This document shows, one piece after another, positions 55,363 through 64,000 of a stretch of 64,000 nt of DNA. Positions within the stretch are counted from its first letter, which is position 1; every line of letters starts with the position of its first letter. A model generated the notes under the pieces. The model ran no database searches and was not told where the DNA came from. It worked only from the letters and a program-made list of their open reading frames with translations. The position numbers and the translations under genes are program-made. Source of the DNA: Caulobacter sp. S45 (GTDB lineage: Bacteria > Pseudomonadota > Alphaproteobacteria > Caulobacterales > Caulobacteraceae); assembly GCF_009765965.1 (NCBI RefSeq), contig NZ_LMUL01000014.1:1939413-2003412 (forward strand), in the 5' to 3' direction.

Positions 55363-55817
55363 GACGCGGCGTCCTTCTGCGGCTGGGACGCGTCCGGTTC
55401 GGCGTCGGGGGCGGTGTCGCCCTCTCCCGCTGCGCCCGCGTCCTTATGATCGGCCCCCGCCGTCTCCCCCTCAGCTTCAAGCACATCTTCGCGCCGAGGT
55501 TCCTCCCAGCCGGCCCCCTCGTCGCCCACGTCCAGCTCCGGATCGTCCTCGCCCAGCGCCAGCCGCACCTCGGCCGCTGCGCGGCCCAGTGCGTCGGATG
55601 CGGCGCTCGCTGCCTCTTCCAGGGCGCGCTCGCGGGCGCGGGCGGCGTCCAGCTCGGCGGCCAGGGCCGAGCGGTCATGATCGAACAGGTCCGAACCGCC
55701 GCCGGTCCCGCGCGCGGCCAGCAGCTTCTCTACGCGCGTCAGGGCGCGATCCAACCGGCGCGCGGCCTCGCCGATCGCATCTGGTCCGCTCGCCTCTCGG
55801 GCGACGGGCTCCCGCAT
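55359..55817 (-). CDS. DUF4164-like coiled-coil protein
   Basis: The 152-residue acidic protein has a helical N half (AARRLDRALTRVEKLLAARG…ALAAELDAARARERALEEAASAASDALGRA) predicted to form a coiled coil, and a disordered Asp/Glu/Ala-rich tail. Proteins of this kind (DUF4164) precede zapA in many Alphaproteobacteria and may be a ZapB-like partner; that role is an inference. It is coupled to zapA by ATGA and divergent from tkt. The 198 bases to tkt hold no feature I recognise. Confidence 0.75.
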   Translation of the reverse strand: MREPVAREASGPDAIGEAARRLDRALTRVEKLLAARGTGGGSDLFDHDRSALAAELDAARARERALEEAASAASDALGRAAAEVRLALGEDDPELDVGDEGAGWEEPRREDVLEAEGETAGADHKDAGAAGEGDTAPDAEPDASQPQKDAAS

Positions 55818-56015
55818 TGGGCGTCCTCACCTCTTGCCTGCGACTCACCTATAGGCCGCGTCGCGGCGGGGCCAAAGCGCGGCATGGGCCGAAGCGGAGT
55901 CAAAAGCGCGACTTGGGGGCGTTACAGCCGCGACCTCGCGTCCCGATCGCACCGCTTCGCCTTGCGCCGCGCGTCCGCCTGCCGCAAAGCGAGCCCGTTT
56001 GCGACAGGAGGCCCT

Positions 56016-58019
56016 ATGTCCGAGGCCGAGACTCTCACCCCGACCCCCTCTCCGGCGACCGAAGCCGACCTGGCCAACGCCATACGCGTCCTGGCCATGG
56101 ATGCGGTCGAGGCCGCCACCTGCGGCCACCCCGGCATGCCGATGGGCATGGCCGACGTCGCCACCGCCCTGTTCGCCAGACACCTGAAGTTCGATCCCAC
56201 CGACCCGACCTGGGCCGACCGCGACCGCTTCGTGCTGTCCAACGGCCACGGCTCGATGCTGCTCTACGCCCTGCTGCACCTGACCGGCTATCCGGGCATG
56301 ACCATGGAGGAGATCAAGCGGTTCCGGCAGTGGGGATCGCTGACCCCCGGCCACCCCGAATACCGCCATACGCCGGGCGTGGAGACCACCACCGGACCGC
56401 TGGGCCAGGGCATCTCCACCGCCGTCGGCATGGCGATGGCCGAGCGCCACCTGAACGCGCGCTTCGGCGACGTGCTGGTGGACCACCGGACCTGGGTCAT
56501 GTGCGGCGACGGCGACCTGATGGAGGGCGTCAGCCAGGAGGCGATCTCGCTGGCCGGGCGGCTGAAGCTGAACCGCCTCACGGTGCTGTGGGACGACAAC
56601 GACATCACCATCGACGGGGCGCTGAGCCTGTCGGAGACCGGCGATCAGTTGGCGCGTTTCCGCGCCGCCGGCTGGATGACCCGGCGGATCGACGGGCACA
56701 ACACCGCCCAGATCGACCGCGCCCTACGCTGGGCGACGCGCCAGCCCAAGCCGGTGCTGATCGCCTGCAAGACCAAGATCGGCAGGGGCTCCGCCACGCT
56801 GGAAGGCCACCACGACACCCACGGCAAGGCGCTGGGCAAGGCCGAGATCGCCGCCACCCGCGAGAAGCTGGGCTGGCCGCACGCGCCCTTCGTGATGCCC
56901 GAATCCATAGCCGAGGCCTGGGCCAGGATCGGCAAGCGCGGCGCCACCGTGCGCAAGCGCTGGGGCGCGCGGCTGTTCAACTCGCCGCTGAAGGCCGAGT
57001 TCGAGCGCGCCATGGCCGGCGAACTCCCAGCCGAGGCCTTCGCCCGGCTGGACGCCCATATCGCCAAGCTGATCGAGGCGCCGCCGGCGCTGGCCACCCG
57101 CGCCGCATCCGGCGCGGCGCTGGAAGCACTCGTGCCCGCCAACCCCGACCTCGTGGGCGGCTCGGCCGACCTGACCGGCTCCAACAACACCTTGGTCAAG
57201 GGCATGGCGATCCTGGACGCCCCCGACTACGGCGGGACCTACGTCAACTACGGCATCCGCGAGCACGCCATGGGCGCGGCCATGAACGGCATGGCGCTGC
57301 ATGGCGGGGTGATCCCCTATGGCGGCACCTTCCTGGTGTTCACCGACTACAGCCGGCCCGCCATCCGGCTGGCGGCCCTGATGGGCATCCGGGTGATCCA
57401 TGTGGGCACCCACGACTCCATTGGCGTCGGTGAGGACGGCCCGACCCACCAGCCGGTCGAGCATCTGGCCGCACTGCGGGCGATCCCGAACCTGAACGTG
57501 TTCCGCCCCGGCGACGCGGTGGAGGCGGCGGAGTGCTGGCGCGTGGCGCTGGAAAGCGAGACGACGCCTTCGGTCATGGCCCTGTCGCGCCAGAAGACGG
57601 CGGCCTGCCGCATCACGTCCTCGACGGAGAACCTGAGCGCGCGCGGCGCCTACGAGATCCGCCCCGCCGTGGGCGAGGCCAAGGCCACCCTGTTCGCCAC
57701 CGGCACCGAACTGGCCCTGGCGCTCACCGCCCGCGATACGCTGCAGGCCGAGGGCGTGCCCACGCGGGTGGTGTCGGTCCCCTGCTGGCGGCTGTTCGAG
57801 GTCCAGGACCAGGCTTATCGCGACGCCGTGCTGGGCAAGACGTCCGTGCGCGTGGCGGTGGAAGCTGGCGTGCGCATGGGTTGGGACCGCTATGTCGGGC
57901 AGGACGGCGGCTTCGTCGGCATGACCGGCTTCGGCGCCAGCGCGCCCGCCGAGCGGCTGTACCGGGAGTTCGGCATCACCGCCGAGGCGGTGGTGGCCCA
58001 GGTGAAGGCGCGGCTGTAG
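56016..58019 (+). CDS. tkt: Transketolase
   Basis: The protein is 667 residues from the ATG at 56016, six bases after AGGAG. The TPP motif is MCGDGDLMEGVSQEAISLAGRLKLNRLTVLWDDN, and HGSMLLYALLHLTGY, GPLGQGISTAVGMA and HDSIGVGEDGPTHQPVEHL are present. It transfers two-carbon units in the pentose phosphate pathway. The zapA-DUF4164 pair divergent to tkt is a conserved alphaproteobacterial order, usually with gap downstream; here maeB is convergent instead. Confidence 0.96.
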   Translation: MSEAETLTPTPSPATEADLANAIRVLAMDAVEAATCGHPGMPMGMADVATALFARHLKFDPTDPTWADRDRFVLSNGHGSMLLYALLHLTGYPGMTMEEIKRFRQWGSLTPGHPEYRHTPGVETTTGPLGQGISTAVGMAMAERHLNARFGDVLVDHRTWVMCGDGDLMEGVSQEAISLAGRLKLNRLTVLWDDNDITIDGALSLSETGDQLARFRAAGWMTRRIDGHNTAQIDRALRWATRQPKPVLIACKTKIGRGSATLEGHHDTHGKALGKAEIAATREKLGWPHAPFVMPESIAEAWARIGKRGATVRKRWGARLFNSPLKAEFERAMAGELPAEAFARLDAHIAKLIEAPPALATRAASGAALEALVPANPDLVGGSADLTGSNNTLVKGMAILDAPDYGGTYVNYGIREHAMGAAMNGMALHGGVIPYGGTFLVFTDYSRPAIRLAALMGIRVIHVGTHDSIGVGEDGPTHQPVEHLAALRAIPNLNVFRPGDAVEAAECWRVALESETTPSVMALSRQKTAACRITSSTENLSARGAYEIRPAVGEAKATLFATGTELALALTARDTLQAEGVPTRVVSVPCWRLFEVQDQAYRDAVLGKTSVRVAVEAGVRMGWDRYVGQDGGFVGMTGFGASAPAERLYREFGITAEAVVAQVKARL

Positions 58020-58030
58020 CCGCCGACGGA

Positions 58031-58141
58031 CTGCGCGCTTCGAGACGCGCGTCCCGCGCTCCTCAGCATGACGAAGGTTGGAGAAACCCAACACGCTCCG
58101 TCATCCTGAGGAGCCCCGAAGGGGCGTCTCGAAGGACGCAG
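58031..58141. repeat. Two-armed palindromic repeat between tkt and maeB
   Basis: Arms at 58031-58073 and 58099-58141 are inverted copies (35 of 43 positions pair), separated by 25 bases. The right arm reads like the dispersed CGTCATCCTGAGGAGC… GGGGCGTCTCGAAGGACGC family of Caulobacter-type genomes. It fills the gap between the two convergent genes and can fold into a large hairpin on both strands, so it may end both transcripts. Confidence 0.7.
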
Positions 58142-58147
58142 AAGTCC

Positions 58148-60433
58148 CTACTTCTCCACCGTCAGTTCGCGCACGTCGTAGGCGGCGAAGGTGGCCATGT
58201 TCAGGATCTGCGAGACCGACGCCGACAGCGAGCAGATCTGCACCGGCTTGCCCATGCCCAGCAGCAGCGGGCCCAGCGCCGTGACCCCGCCCAGCAGGTG
58301 CGCCAGCTTGGTGGAGATCGAGGCCGAGTGGATCGCCGGCATCACCAGGATGTTGGCGTCGTCGGTCAGGCGCACGAACGGGTAGTTGGCGCGCTTCTCG
58401 GGATCGAGCGCCACTTCCGGCGGCATCTCGCCCTCGTATTCGAAGTCGATGTCGGAACGGGCGTCCATCATCGCCACCGCCTCGCTGACCTTCTGGCCGC
58501 GCTCGCCCTGGGGATTGCCGAAGGTCGAGTAGGAGACGAAGGCCACGCGCGGGGTATGGCCCAGCCGCTTGACCGCCTCGGCCGCCTCCACCGCGATCTC
58601 GACCAGTTCGTCGCTGCCCGGCATCTCGGTGACGCTGGTGTCGGCCACGAAGATGGTGCGGCCCTTGGCCAGCAGCACCGACAGGCCCACCACCCGGCCG
58701 CCCGGCATCGGGTCGATCACCCGCATCACCTGGCGCAGCGAAACATTGTAGGTCCGCGTCACCCCGGTGACCATGCCGTCGGCATGGCCCAGCGCCACCA
58801 TCGAGGCGGCGAAGGAGTTGCGGTCCTGGTTGATCAGACGCTGCACGTCGCGCTTGAGATAGCCCTGACGCTGCAGCCGCTTGTAGAGGAACTCGACATA
58901 CTCCTCGTTGCGGTGCGACAGGCGGGCGTTGACGATCTCCAGGCCGGCTTCCTGGATGTCGATGCCCACGGCCTTGGCGTTCTCGCGCACCGTGTCCTCG
59001 CGCCCGACCAGGATGGCGTGGCCCAGGCCCTGGAGCTGGAACGCGTAGGCGGCGCGGATCACCGCAGTCTCCTCGCCCTCGGCGAAGACGATGCGCTTCT
59101 TGGGCGCGCTCAGCACCTTGGCGGTGATGTTCTGCAGGAAGGCGGCGCTGGGGTCGAGGCGCTGGGCCAGCTGGGCGCGATAGGCGTCCATGTCCTCGAT
59201 CGGCTTGCGGGCGACGCCGGTGTCCATGGCCGCCTGGGCCACGAACGGCGGGATGTAGGAGATCAGGCGCGGATCGAACGGCGCGGGGATGATGTAGTCG
59301 CGCCCGAAGCGCAGCTGGCGGCCATAGGCGGCGGTCACCTCATCGGGGACGTCCTCGCGGGCGAGCTGAGCCAGTGCGTTGGCGCAGGCGATCTTCATCT
59401 CGTGGTTCACCCGCCGCGCCCGCACGTCCAGCGCGCCGCGGAAGATGTAGGGAAAGCCCAGGACGTTGTTGACCTGGTTGGGATAGTCGGACCGGCCGGT
59501 GGCGACGATGGCGTCCTTACGCACCGCATGGGCCTCTTCCGGGGTGATCTCGGGATCGGGGTTGGCCATGGCGAAGATGATCGGCTGGTCGGCCATGGTC
59601 TTCACCAGGTCGGCGGTCAGCGCGCCCTTGGCGGACAGGCCGATGAACACGTCCGCGCCCTTCAGCGCGTCGGCCAGGGTGCGGTGCGGCGTGTCCACCG
59701 CGTGGGCGGACTTCCACTGGTTCATGTCCTCGGTGCGGCCCTGGTAGAGCACGCCCTTGCGATCCACCGCGATGCAGTTTTCCGGCCGTACGCCCATGGC
59801 CTTGATCAGCTCGAGCGTGGCGATGCCCGCCGCGCCGGGACCGTTCAGCACCACCTTGACGGTATCCATCTCGCGCCCGGTGATCTTGCAGGCGTTGATC
59901 AGGCCGGCGGCGGTGATGATGGCGGTGCCATGCTGGTCGTCGTGGAACACCGGAACGTCGAGCAGCTCCTGCAGCTCGGTCTCGATGCGGAAGCACTCAG
60001 GGCTCTTGATGTCCTCGAGGTTGATGCCGCCGAAGCTGATGCCGATGTTCTTGACCACGGTGATGATCTCGTCCGGATCCCGGGACGAGACCTCGATGTC
60101 GATCGCGTCGACGTCGGCGAAGCGCTTGAACAGCACAGCCTTCCCCTCCATCACCGGCTTGGAGGCCAGCGCGCCGAGATCGCCCAGGCCCAGGATGGCG
60201 GTGCCGTTGGAGATCACCGCCACCAGGTTGCCCTTGGAGGTGTATTCGTAGGCCAGGTCCGGGTCGGCGGCGATCGCGTTCACCGGCACGGCCACACCGG
60301 GCGAATAGGCCAGGCTAAGGTCGCGCTGGGTCGCCATCGGCTTGGTCGCCATGATTGCGATCTTCCCCGGGGTGGGGAATTGGTGGAAGGCCAGCGCCTC
60401 TTCGTCGGTAAAGCTCTTGCGATCGTCGGACAT
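58148..60433 (-). CDS. maeB: NADP-dependent malic enzyme, fused to a phosphotransacetylase-like domain
   Basis: The protein is 761 residues from the ATG at 60433. The N-terminal ~430 residues are the malic enzyme (SLAYSPGVAVPV, FHDDQHGTAIITAAGLINA, GPGAAGIATLELI). The C-terminal ~330 residues are a phosphate acetyltransferase-like domain, usually inactive in this MaeB class and thought to sense acetyl-CoA. It makes pyruvate from malate with NADPH. Confidence 0.95.
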   Translation of the reverse strand: MSDDRKSFTDEEALAFHQFPTPGKIAIMATKPMATQRDLSLAYSPGVAVPVNAIAADPDLAYEYTSKGNLVAVISNGTAILGLGDLGALASKPVMEGKAVLFKRFADVDAIDIEVSSRDPDEIITVVKNIGISFGGINLEDIKSPECFRIETELQELLDVPVFHDDQHGTAIITAAGLINACKITGREMDTVKVVLNGPGAAGIATLELIKAMGVRPENCIAVDRKGVLYQGRTEDMNQWKSAHAVDTPHRTLADALKGADVFIGLSAKGALTADLVKTMADQPIIFAMANPDPEITPEEAHAVRKDAIVATGRSDYPNQVNNVLGFPYIFRGALDVRARRVNHEMKIACANALAQLAREDVPDEVTAAYGRQLRFGRDYIIPAPFDPRLISYIPPFVAQAAMDTGVARKPIEDMDAYRAQLAQRLDPSAAFLQNITAKVLSAPKKRIVFAEGEETAVIRAAYAFQLQGLGHAILVGREDTVRENAKAVGIDIQEAGLEIVNARLSHRNEEYVEFLYKRLQRQGYLKRDVQRLINQDRNSFAASMVALGHADGMVTGVTRTYNVSLRQVMRVIDPMPGGRVVGLSVLLAKGRTIFVADTSVTEMPGSDELVEIAVEAAEAVKRLGHTPRVAFVSYSTFGNPQGERGQKVSEAVAMMDARSDIDFEYEGEMPPEVALDPEKRANYPFVRLTDDANILVMPAIHSASISTKLAHLLGGVTALGPLLLGMGKPVQICSLSASVSQILNMATFAAYDVRELTVEK

Positions 60434-60603
60434 GCTGGCTCCAGAAGAGATGCGGCGCGCGAGGGCGGGGAGGCCCGGAAGGCGGCGGGAACCTAGAACA
60501 TGATCGCCGTCGAAGGGAACCGTCCTTCGCAAATTTGCAAAATCGGCGGCGACAACCGCACGGCTTCCGGCGCAGCGCGGCATTGGCTAAGCCTGTAGGC
60601 CTG

Positions 60604-63294
60604 ATGAATGTGCAAGCCCCTCCCATCCCGCCCCCGCCGACCCCGGCGGCGGACGCCACACCGGTCATGGTCCAGTATCTGGAATCCAAGGCGAAGCAGC
60701 CCGACGCGCTGCTGTTCTTCCGGATGGGGGACTTCTACGAGCTGTTCTTCGACGATGCGAAGGTGGCGGCCGGCGCGCTCGGCATCGCCCAGACCTATCG
60801 CGGCAAGCATGGCGGCGAGGACATCCCGATGGCCGGGGTCCCGGTCCATGCGGCTGACGCCTACATAGCCAAGCTGATCCGCCTGGGCTTCAAGGTCGCC
60901 GTCTGCGAGCAGATGGAGGACCCGGCCGAGGCCAAAAAGCGCGGCTCCAAGGCGGTGGTGCGGCGCGACCTGGTGCGGGTGGTGACGCCCGGCACCCTGA
61001 CCGAGGACTCGCTGCTCGACGCGCGCGGGGCCAACCGGCTGGCGGCCGTCGCGGTGCGTGGAAACCAGGCGGCGCTGGCCAGCGTGGAGCTGTCCACCGG
61101 CGAGGTCGAGAGCCTGCTGATGGAGCGTTCGGCGCTGGGGCCGGCCCTGGCCTCGCTGCGACCATCCGAGGTGCTGGCCGCCGACCGCCTGTTCGCCGAC
61201 GAGGCCGCCTCCGCTGCGTTGAAGACCGCCGGCGGCGCGGTCCAGCCCATGCCCTCGGCCCTGGCCGAACCCTCGGCGTCCGAGGCGCGGGTCAAGCGGC
61301 TGTACGGCGTGGATACGCTGGACGGCTTCGGCGATCTCGCCACCGTCGAGGTGATCGCGCTGGGCCTGATCGCCGCCCACCTGGAGACCACCCAGGCCGG
61401 CAAGCTGCCCGCCCTGCGCGCGCCTCGCCGAGGCGGAGCTGCCGACACCATGGCCATCGACCCGGCCACCCGCTCCTCGCTCGAACTCGAACGCACCCAG
61501 GGCGGATCGCGCGAGGGGAGCCTCCTGTCGGTGATCGACCGCACCATCACCGCCGCCGGCGCGCGCAAGCTGGCCGACCGGCTGGCCCGGCCCCTGCTGG
61601 ACCCCACCTATATCGACGCGCGCCTGGACGCTGTGCAGGCCTTCACAGAAGACGCAAACCTGCGCGGCCGGGTGCGCGACGCCCTGAAGGGCTCCGCCGA
61701 CATGGCCCGCGCCCTGTCCCGCCTGGCGCTGGGCCGGGGCGGTCCGCGCGACCTGGGCGCGATCCGGGCCGGGCTGACCGTCGGCCAGGACCTCTGCGCC
61801 CTGTTCGCCACCCTGCGCAGCCCGCTGGCCATCCCGCCCGCCGAGATCGCCAAGGCCCTGGACGCGCTCGGCCTGTCGGAACAGCCGGCGCTGGCCGCCC
61901 TGCTGCAGGCGCTCAGCCATGGGTTGGAGATGGAGTTGCCCCTGTCGGCGCGCGACGGCGGCTTCATCGCGCCCGGCTATCGCCCGGAACTGGACCAGAC
62001 CCGCGCGCTTCGTGACGACAGCCGCCGGGTGATCGTGGCGCTGGAGACCCGGCTGCAGGGCGAGAGCGGGGTGCAGGTCCGCATCCGCCACAACGCCGTG
62101 CTCGGCTACTTCGTCGACGCCACCGCCAAGCAGGCGGAGATGCTGATGCAGCCGCCGCTGAACACCGTCTTCATCCACCGCCAGACCACCGCCAACCAGG
62201 TGCGCTTCACCACCGCGGAGCTGGCCGAGCTGGACGCCCGGATTTCCCAGGCGGGCGGACGCGTGCTGGCGATGGAGATGGAGACCTTCGACGAGCTGCG
62301 CCGCCAGGCCTGCGACTTCGCCGGCCAGATCGCCGACGCCGCCGACGCGCTGGCGGTGCTGGACGTGGCTTCCGCGCTGGCGGAATGGGCGGTGGAGGTC
62401 GAGGCGGTGCGCCCCGAGATCGACGACAGCACCGCCTTCGAGGTCGAGGGCGGTCGCCACCCGGTGGTCGAGGCCGCCGTGCGCCGCACCGGCGCGCCCT
62501 ACACCCCCAACGATTGCCGCTTGGATGGGGGCGGCGACGGCTGCCCGAGGCTGGCCATCGTCACCGGTCCGAACATGGCCGGCAAGTCGACCTTCCTGCG
62601 CCAGAACGCGCTGCTGGCGGTGCTGGCCCAGGCCGGGGCCTTCGTGCCGGCCAGGCGGCTGCGGCTGGGCGTGGTGGACCGGCTGTTCAGCCGGGTGGGC
62701 GCGGGCGACGACCTGGCGCGCGGCCGCTCGACCTTCATGACCGAGATGGTGGAGACCGCCGCCATCCTGACCCAGGCGACGCCGCGTTCGCTGGTGGTGC
62801 TGGACGAGATCGGGCGGGGCACCGCCACCTATGACGGCCTGGCCATCGCCTGGGCCTGCGCCGAGGCCCTGCACGACACCAACCGCTGCCGAGCCCTGTT
62901 CGCCACCCACTATCACGAGCTGGCGCGGCTCGAGCAGCGCCTGAAGGCCTGCTGCAACCTGTCCATGCGGGCCAAGGAGTGGAACGGCGACCTGGTGTTC
63001 CTGCACGAGGCGGTGGAGGGTGCGGCCGACCGCTCCTACGGCGTGCAGGTGGCCAAGATGGCCGGCGTGCCCGCCCCCGTGGTCGCCCGCGCCCGCCAGG
63101 TGCTGGAGCGGCTGGAGCGCGATCCCAACTCCCCCGCCCGGCTGGACGATCTGCCGCTGTTCGCCGCGACCAAGCCGCCGGAGCCGGTGGAGGCGTCGCG
63201 GGTGGAGACGGCGCTGGAGGCCATCGACCCCGACGCGCTCAGTCCCCGCGAAGCGCTAGAGGCGCTGTACCGCTTGAAGAACATGACCCGGTAG
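60604..63294 (+). CDS. mutS: DNA mismatch repair protein MutS
   Basis: The protein is 896 residues from the ATG at 60604; an upstream in-frame start is unlikely. The mismatch-recognition Phe-x-Glu is in FRMGDFYELFFDDA, and the ATPase has Walker A GPNMAGKST at ~655 and Walker B LVVLDEIGRGTATYDGLA. It begins repair by binding mismatches with MutL. glnD follows in the same direction, as is common in Alphaproteobacteria. Confidence 0.97.
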   Translation: MNVQAPPIPPPPTPAADATPVMVQYLESKAKQPDALLFFRMGDFYELFFDDAKVAAGALGIAQTYRGKHGGEDIPMAGVPVHAADAYIAKLIRLGFKVAVCEQMEDPAEAKKRGSKAVVRRDLVRVVTPGTLTEDSLLDARGANRLAAVAVRGNQAALASVELSTGEVESLLMERSALGPALASLRPSEVLAADRLFADEAASAALKTAGGAVQPMPSALAEPSASEARVKRLYGVDTLDGFGDLATVEVIALGLIAAHLETTQAGKLPALRAPRRGGAADTMAIDPATRSSLELERTQGGSREGSLLSVIDRTITAAGARKLADRLARPLLDPTYIDARLDAVQAFTEDANLRGRVRDALKGSADMARALSRLALGRGGPRDLGAIRAGLTVGQDLCALFATLRSPLAIPPAEIAKALDALGLSEQPALAALLQALSHGLEMELPLSARDGGFIAPGYRPELDQTRALRDDSRRVIVALETRLQGESGVQVRIRHNAVLGYFVDATAKQAEMLMQPPLNTVFIHRQTTANQVRFTTAELAELDARISQAGGRVLAMEMETFDELRRQACDFAGQIADAADALAVLDVASALAEWAVEVEAVRPEIDDSTAFEVEGGRHPVVEAAVRRTGAPYTPNDCRLDGGGDGCPRLAIVTGPNMAGKSTFLRQNALLAVLAQAGAFVPARRLRLGVVDRLFSRVGAGDDLARGRSTFMTEMVETAAILTQATPRSLVVLDEIGRGTATYDGLAIAWACAEALHDTNRCRALFATHYHELARLEQRLKACCNLSMRAKEWNGDLVFLHEAVEGAADRSYGVQVAKMAGVPAPVVARARQVLERLERDPNSPARLDDLPLFAATKPPEPVEASRVETALEAIDPDALSPREALEALYRLKNMTR

Positions 63295-63304
63295 CGGTCC
63301 CTTA

Positions 63305-63321
63305 CGTCGCGGGACGCGACG
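63305..63321 (+). other. Hairpin between mutS and glnD
   Basis: CGTCGCG-GGA-CGCGACG forms a perfect 7-bp stem with a 3-base loop 10 bases after the mutS stop. There is no following T-run. It may reduce read-through from mutS into glnD. Confidence 0.5.
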
Positions 63322-63383
63322 CTGTGGGCGCATTCACAAAACCGCCAAGCCACCCTAGATGAAGGCTGGGAACAGGAAACCTC

Positions 63384-64000
63384 ATGCCCCGCGCCCGTCC
63401 ACTCCAGAGCGAAGCCCTCGTCGACCGGACGGCGCTGCGCGAGGACCTGGACGCCATCGCCGCCGCCCAGCCCGATCTGGACGATCGCCGCACGGAGGCC
63501 GTGCGCCGCCTGCGTCAGGCGCTTGACCAGGGCCGCGCAGCCGCCCGCGCCAGGCTGGAAGCCGGCGGCGGGGGCCTGGAGACCGCCCGCGTGCTGGGCG
63601 CGCTCACCGACGTGGCGATCACCGCGCTCTACGACTTCGTCACCCGCCATGTGCTGCCGGAGCCGACCGGCAAGGGAGCCAACCCGCTGTCGCTGGTGGC
63701 GGTGGGCGGCTACGGGCGCGGGACCATGGCGCCCTATTCCGACGTGGACCTGCTGTTCCTGCGCCCCCACAAGGGCGACGCCCACGCCGAGGCGACGATC
63801 CAGTGCCTGCTCTATGCGCTGTGGGACCTGGGCTTCAAGGTCGGCCACGCCTCGCGCACGGTGGACGAGTGCATCCGCTTCGCGCGGGAGGACTACACCA
63901 TCCGCACCTCGCTGCTGGAGGCCCGCTGGGTGGCCGGCGACGAGGCGCTCGCCACCGAGCTGAAGCGGCGGTTCCGCAAGGACGTGGTCGAGGGGACCGG
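63384..64000 (+). CDS. glnD: [Protein-PII] uridylyltransferase GlnD, 5' part
   Basis: The gene runs off the right edge; 205 residues are visible. They include the nucleotidyltransferase motif VGGYGRGTMAPYSDVDLLFL (about residues 110-130) with the Gly-Gly…Asp-x-Asp pattern. GlnD uridylylates and deuridylylates the PII proteins according to glutamine level. The start follows an ACAGGA site. The HD and ACT domains lie outside the window. Confidence 0.93.
   Translation, partial: MPRARPLQSEALVDRTALREDLDAIAAAQPDLDDRRTEAVRRLRQALDQGRAAARARLEAGGGGLETARVLGALTDVAITALYDFVTRHVLPEPTGKGANPLSLVAVGGYGRGTMAPYSDVDLLFLRPHKGDAHAEATIQCLLYALWDLGFKVGHASRTVDECIRFAREDYTIRTSLLEARWVAGDEALATELKRRFRKDVVEGT

Noticed and set aside
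57533..60496. Long plus-strand frame (about 987 codons) opposite maeB
   Set aside because: It is an antisense shadow of the malic enzyme gene, rich in His/Gly/Asp repeats without any family similarity.
60493..63006. Long minus-strand frame (about 837 codons) opposite mutS
   Set aside because: It is the complement of MutS coding sequence; composition and lack of start signal argue against a real gene.

Overview
The window is a gene-dense, high-GC chromosomal segment of an alphaproteobacterium, most likely Caulobacteraceae (Caulobacter or Phenylobacterium). The evidence is a short hybrid kinase matching ShkA of the Caulobacter cell-cycle pathway, flagellin-glycosylation genes of the flmA/flmB type, flgK-flgL, a BamF-like DUF3035 lipoprotein, a PutA without its own DNA-binding domain beside a divergent Lrp-type regulator, zapA with DUF4164, and a mutS-glnD pair. 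I see no rRNA, tRNA, prophage, insertion sequence or CRISPR array. Almost all of it reads as core chromosome; the clearest accessory patch is about 38.6-39.9 kb.

Layout. 0-9 kb: 3' end of a BamF-like gene, a MerR regulator, a secreted S9 peptidase, a GT25 glycosyltransferase, a His-rich PadR (YqjI-like) regulator with DUF2218, the divergent oxyR / ahpC-ahpD peroxide module, an inositol monophosphatase and pgsA. 9-12.5 kb: flgK-flgL on the minus strand, with a good sigma-54 promoter and a downstream dyad. 12.5-19.5 kb: rsmI-yraN-sirB1-like-gshB, comM, an XRE regulator and the ShkA-like kinase. 19.4-28.9 kb: a minus-strand housekeeping block folP-ftsH-tilS followed by the complete Tol-Pal set (cpoB, pal, tolB, tolA, tolR, tolQ). 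29-31.4 kb: divergent flmA (pseB) and flmB (pseC), the first two pseudaminic-acid steps. 31.4-38.5 kb: hemW-rdgB, a DUF2975/XRE pair, a tautomerase, putR/putA. 38.5-40 kb: two orphan genes. 40-53 kb: uxaC, ggt, fmt-truA, dapE, an ABC transporter without its binding protein, DUF3297, yebC, a ymdB-type phosphoesterase and fau. 53-64 kb: 6S RNA candidate, a TPR-glycosyltransferase, zapA, DUF4164, tkt, maeB, mutS and the 5' part of glnD.

Themes. Several genes concern the envelope and cell cycle (BamF, Tol-Pal, FtsH, ZapA, PgsA, ShkA). The flagellar export/filament side (FlgK, FlgL) and flagellin sugar side (FlmA, FlmB, and a TPR-GT protein of FlmG-like architecture) both appear in the window. The most interesting sites are the conserved c-di-GMP residues in the pseudo-receiver of the ShkA-like kinase, the TPR-GT gene lodged between zapA and the 6S RNA without a canonical start at its expected beginning, the sigma-54 promoter with a downstream dyad at flgK, a sharp internal base-composition step in the orphan gene at 38.6 kb, and two different two-armed palindromic elements (before putA, and between tkt and maeB).
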